Shown piece after piece: positions 5,842 to 8,223 of a stretch of DNA of 8,223 nt. The stretch is from NCBI GenBank assembly GCA_902489925.1, contig CABUBX010000096.1:1-8223 (forward strand), read 5' to 3'. The DNA is from an uncultured Lachnospiraceae bacterium. GTDB lineage: Bacteria; Bacillota; Clostridia; Lachnospirales; Lachnospiraceae. A program made the position numbers and the translations under genes. The first letter of the stretch is position 1; each line of letters opens with the position of its first letter. Under the pieces are notes generated by a model, which searched no databases, was not told the origin of the DNA, and was given only the letters and a program-made list of their open reading frames with translations.

Positions 5842-7956
5842 TTATAGGCTGCCGTTTAAGGCAGATAAAATAATGTATCTATCAAATGGCAGCGCTTTAA
5901 GCGTCACCCCTGATATTTGAGTAATTGCGTTTCCGATTGCCGGCGCAATGGAAACTGTTGCCACCTCGGCGGCGCCCTTCACGCCTGCCGGCCCGCTGTT
6001 CTCATAAGCAGTTACATGGTCACTGCGAATTGACGGTACATCCATTGATGTAGGCATCAGATATGTCGAAAAATCATTGTTCATCAGCTTTCCATCTTTA
6101 AACAGACAGCTCTCCATCAATGCATAGCCTACTGACATGGCTACACCACCCTGCATCTGTCCCGCCATTGACAACGGATTAATCACCCGCCCGGCCTCTG
6201 TTGCCGCAAAAATATCCAGTAATTCAATCTGTCCTGTTATCGGGTTTATACGAAGCTTGACTGCCTGAGCAATAAACGTATACATAGCATGCGGAAATCC
6301 CGGCGTTTTAAAAGTCTTGTCCGATTCCGGGAAACTGGCAGCACCTACGGCTTCGCAAATCTCCGGATTTTTTGCCTTTGCTGCCTTAAAATTCTCCACT
6401 GCATTTAAGATTGCATTTCCCGCAACATAGGTTGAGCGCGAACCCGCGGTTGAACCACAGTCATAACTTTTATCTGTATCTGCCATGACCATATGAATAT
6501 TTTCAAAATCTGTATCAAGGGCATCTGCTGCCAATGCTGCCAGCGCCGTTGTACTTCCCTGTCCGATATCCACAAAACCGATATGTAAGTCATAATGTCC
6601 CGGTGAAGTTTCAATAATCTCCACCTTTGCATCATCCGGTATATTCTTTCCAAGACCGCAGCTTAAATGACCGCCCGCTATCCCATAACCGATATATGAA
6701 TCTGTGTTTGTTTTGCTTTCCTTCCATAAATCAGATGCCGCGACAAGTCTCAGCGCTTCTTTAAAACCGACACAGTGTTCCATCTTCTGTCCGAGCGCAC
6801 CAATGCTGCCCGTTTCCAAAGCGTTTTTAATTCGAAATTCAATCGCATCCATATGAAGCATGTCCGCAATGCGATTTAAAAGTGTTTCTGTCGCAAAGGC
6901 ACCCTGAGGTGCGCCAAAGCCACGCATCGCATGGGCAGGCATCTTATTTGTATACACAAGCTTACAGTCAATCTTTACATTCGGTATAACATAAGGTCCT
7001 GCAAGATGCTCTGAAAAAAGGCCGAGCACAGCTGTGCCAAGACCAATATAGGCCCCCGTATCCAATATGCCATAACCTTCAAAGGCTGTCAGTAATCCAT
7101 CCTTTTTTGCACCAATTTTTACATGCACCTTAGCTGCATGGCGCTTATAGGATGCTGCAAGAGATTCTGTTCTGTCAAACACAACTTTGGCAGGACGACC
7201 TGTTTTCCACGCAACAAGGGCTGCAAAAATCTGTGTTGTATGTCCGTCTTTTCCGCCAAAGCCGCCGCCGACAGTCGCTGCCTTTATATGCACCCTTTCC
7301 TCCGGCAGCCCAAGCGCATGACAAATCATGACCCTATCGTTATAAACATTTTGTGTTGAAGTATAGACATGAAGCCGCCCGTCATCATCAACATAGGCGA
7401 AGGCAGCTTCCGGTTCCATATAACCATGGTCCTGCACAGGAAGCTCAAATGTGTCCTCAACAATGAAATCACTCTCTTTAAAGCCCTCAACCACACTGCC
7501 TTTTTCATTTTCAAAACCGACAATTAAATTCCCGCTGTCATGAATTTTTACCGCATCCTCTGCCAGCGCCTCCTCAACAGTCTCGATAACCGGAAGCTTC
7601 TCACATTCAAAAGTCACCTGCTTTGCCGCTTCTCTTGCTGCTTTTTCGCTGTCGGCTGCCACGAGGGCAACAGGTTCAAGATGATAGCGCACTTTTGAAG
7701 CTGCAAACACCGGTGAATCACAGCACACATCTTTAATCAGATTATTTTCCAAATCTTCCGCTGTAAATACAAGCACATCTTCCGGCAAGCGGCTAAAATC
7801 CACTGAATGAATATATCCATGCGCAATCGGCGCCCGGACAACCGCAACATGAAGCATTCCCGGCATCTCATAATCCCCGGCGTACATCGCCCGGCCTGTT
7901 GCTTTGTCCATGCCCTCAAGACGTCCTCTGCCCTTTCCCACATAGGTTTCTTTCAT
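5842..7956 (-). CDS. xdhA: Xanthine dehydrogenase-type molybdopterin-binding subunit
   Basis: This is the 704-residue large catalytic subunit of a molybdenum hydroxylase, predicted to oxidise hypoxanthine to xanthine and possibly urate in the cytoplasm together with FAD and [2Fe-2S] subunits. Seen: an N-terminal aldehyde oxidase/xanthine dehydrogenase a/b-hammerhead domain (about 10-125, opening VGKGRGRLEGMDKATG), then the two molybdopterin-binding domains. By alignment from memory to bovine xanthine oxidase: STQN Gln202 corresponds to Q767, VGGGFGGK (229-236) is the cofactor loop, DRTE Glu264 to E802, AMRGFG Arg345 to R880, and Glu664 in GVKGAAE to the catalytic E1261. Glu264 and Arg345 are the purine-orienting pair, absent from aldehyde oxidases, so a purine substrate is favoured. 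I chose ATG 7956, just before KETYVGKGR, with GGTG about 6 bases upstream; the earlier TTG at 7983 lies inside the deaminase gene. The length fits the family's subunit form. The gene is 10 bases after adenine deaminase and 16 before the binding-protein gene. The symbol follows E. coli xdhABC and is provisional. Confidence 0.93.
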   Translation of the reverse strand: MKETYVGKGRGRLEGMDKATGRAMYAGDYEMPGMLHVAVVRAPIAHGYIHSVDFSRLPEDVLVFTAEDLENNLIKDVCCDSPVFAASKVRYHLEPVALVAADSEKAAREAAKQVTFECEKLPVIETVEEALAEDAVKIHDSGNLIVGFENEKGSVVEGFKESDFIVEDTFELPVQDHGYMEPEAAFAYVDDDGRLHVYTSTQNVYNDRVMICHALGLPEERVHIKAATVGGGFGGKDGHTTQIFAALVAWKTGRPAKVVFDRTESLAASYKRHAAKVHVKIGAKKDGLLTAFEGYGILDTGAYIGLGTAVLGLFSEHLAGPYVIPNVKIDCKLVYTNKMPAHAMRGFGAPQGAFATETLLNRIADMLHMDAIEFRIKNALETGSIGALGQKMEHCVGFKEALRLVAASDLWKESKTNTDSYIGYGIAGGHLSCGLGKNIPDDAKVEIIETSPGHYDLHIGFVDIGQGSTTALAALAADALDTDFENIHMVMADTDKSYDCGSTAGSRSTYVAGNAILNAVENFKAAKAKNPEICEAVGAASFPESDKTFKTPGFPHAMYTFIAQAVKLRINPITGQIELLDIFAATEAGRVINPLSMAGQMQGGVAMSVGYALMESCLFKDGKLMNNDFSTYLMPTSMDVPSIRSDHVTAYENSGPAGVKGAAEVATVSIAPAIGNAITQISGVTLKALPFDRYIILSALNGSL

Positions 7957-7960
7957 TGAA

Positions 7961-7968
7961 CTCACCTT
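7961..7968 (-). promoter_or_regulatory. Ribosome binding site of the molybdenum subunit gene
   Basis: AAGGTGAG on the minus strand begins within the TAA stop of the deaminase gene and precedes ATG 7956 by 4 bases (6 bases from GGTG). It is weaker than the AGGAGG sites of the transporter genes but is the only candidate next to a family-consistent N-terminus. Confidence 0.55.
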
Positions 7969-8223
7969 ATTCCTTTTCCACAATCAAATCTATGATTTTA
8001 TGTCCAAGTACATCAATCAAGCCGTAATCCGTCAAGCCAAGCTGAGGAACTGTCGGCAGTGATATGAATGACAGACTCATAAACGGTGCAGCCATCTCAC
8101 AGCCATATTCACGAACATGTCCATTCAGCTCATCATTGCGCCGCATCACCGTCTTTGCATCCAGTGTCGTCATCAGTCCGCCAAGAGGCAGTGCCAGCGC
8201 ATCTACAATTTCACCGTCACAGG
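7967..8223 (-). CDS. ade: Adenine deaminase, C-terminal part (5' end beyond window)
   Basis: This is the last 84 residues of an Ade/AdeC-type adenine deaminase, the amidohydrolase-superfamily enzyme that converts adenine to hypoxanthine and ammonia. The frame is open from the window edge (reading CDGEIVDALALPLGGLM) to TAA at 7967. Diagnostic C-terminal features of the family are seen: the LPLGGLM segment near the edge, then PFMSLSFISLPTVPQLGLTD, followed by the closing GLIDV stretch. The metal-binding His/Asp residues and the catalytic core lie upstream, outside the window, so an intact active site cannot be confirmed. The stop is 10 bases before the start of the molybdenum subunit gene, and the next ribosome binding site starts at the stop codon, implying cotranscription. 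The product hypoxanthine is the natural substrate of the neighbouring hydroxylase. Full-length relatives have about 570-600 residues. Confidence 0.9.
   Translation of the reverse strand, partial: CDGEIVDALALPLGGLMTTLDAKTVMRRNDELNGHVREYGCEMAAPFMSLSFISLPTVPQLGLTDYGLIDVLGHKIIDLIVEKE

Noticed and set aside
5849..5864. Small inverted repeat CTGCC/GGCAG at the end of the molybdenum subunit gene
   Set aside because: Only 5 pairs around a 6-base loop, within coding sequence, with no T run; easily chance.

Overview
The window is a single, densely packed minus-strand gene cluster for purine uptake and oxidation. All eight supportable genes read right to left, with gaps of 3 to 66 bases or overlaps of 11 bases. 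They look like part of one transcript that runs off both ends of the window. The style suggests a Firmicutes genome of the class Clostridia, plausibly a gut Lachnospiraceae-like anaerobe: strong AGGAGG-type ribosome binding sites, moderate-to-low GC, Lys/Glu-rich proteins, and a lipoprotein-type BMP transporter beside a molybdenum hydroxylase. The taxonomic call is inference only.

Layout in order of transcription: (1) the last 84 residues of an adenine deaminase (7967-8223, 5' end outside the window); (2) a molybdopterin-binding subunit of a xanthine dehydrogenase-type hydroxylase (5842-7956); (3) a BMP-family purine nucleoside-binding lipoprotein (4743-5825); (4) a 66-base gap holding a GC-rich stem-loop; (5) a double-domain ABC ATPase (3144-4676); (6 and 7) two membrane permeases (2093-3154 and 1159-2103), each overlapping the gene before it by exactly 11 bases; (8) a 154-residue membrane-anchored protein that I do not recognise (691-1155); (9) the first 219 residues of the FAD-binding subunit of a xanthine dehydrogenase-type enzyme (1-659, 3' end outside the window). 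The [2Fe-2S] subunit such an enzyme needs is not in the window and would most simply lie just past base 1.

Read together, the transporter (related to the guanosine/nucleoside system YufNOPQ/NupNOPQ of Bacillus and to BmpA/PnrA lipoproteins) would bring purine nucleosides or bases into the cell. Adenine deaminase would turn adenine into hypoxanthine, and the molybdenum enzyme would oxidise hypoxanthine to xanthine and possibly urate. The molybdenum subunit keeps the residues expected of a purine hydroxylase. The notable architectural point is that two subunits of what is probably one hydroxylase are separated by a complete ABC importer and an uncharacterised membrane-anchored protein.

There is no gene-free stretch longer than 66 bases. 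I see no rRNA, tRNA, mobile element, CRISPR array, promoter or convincing rho-independent terminator. Plus-strand open frames are shadows of the minus-strand genes.
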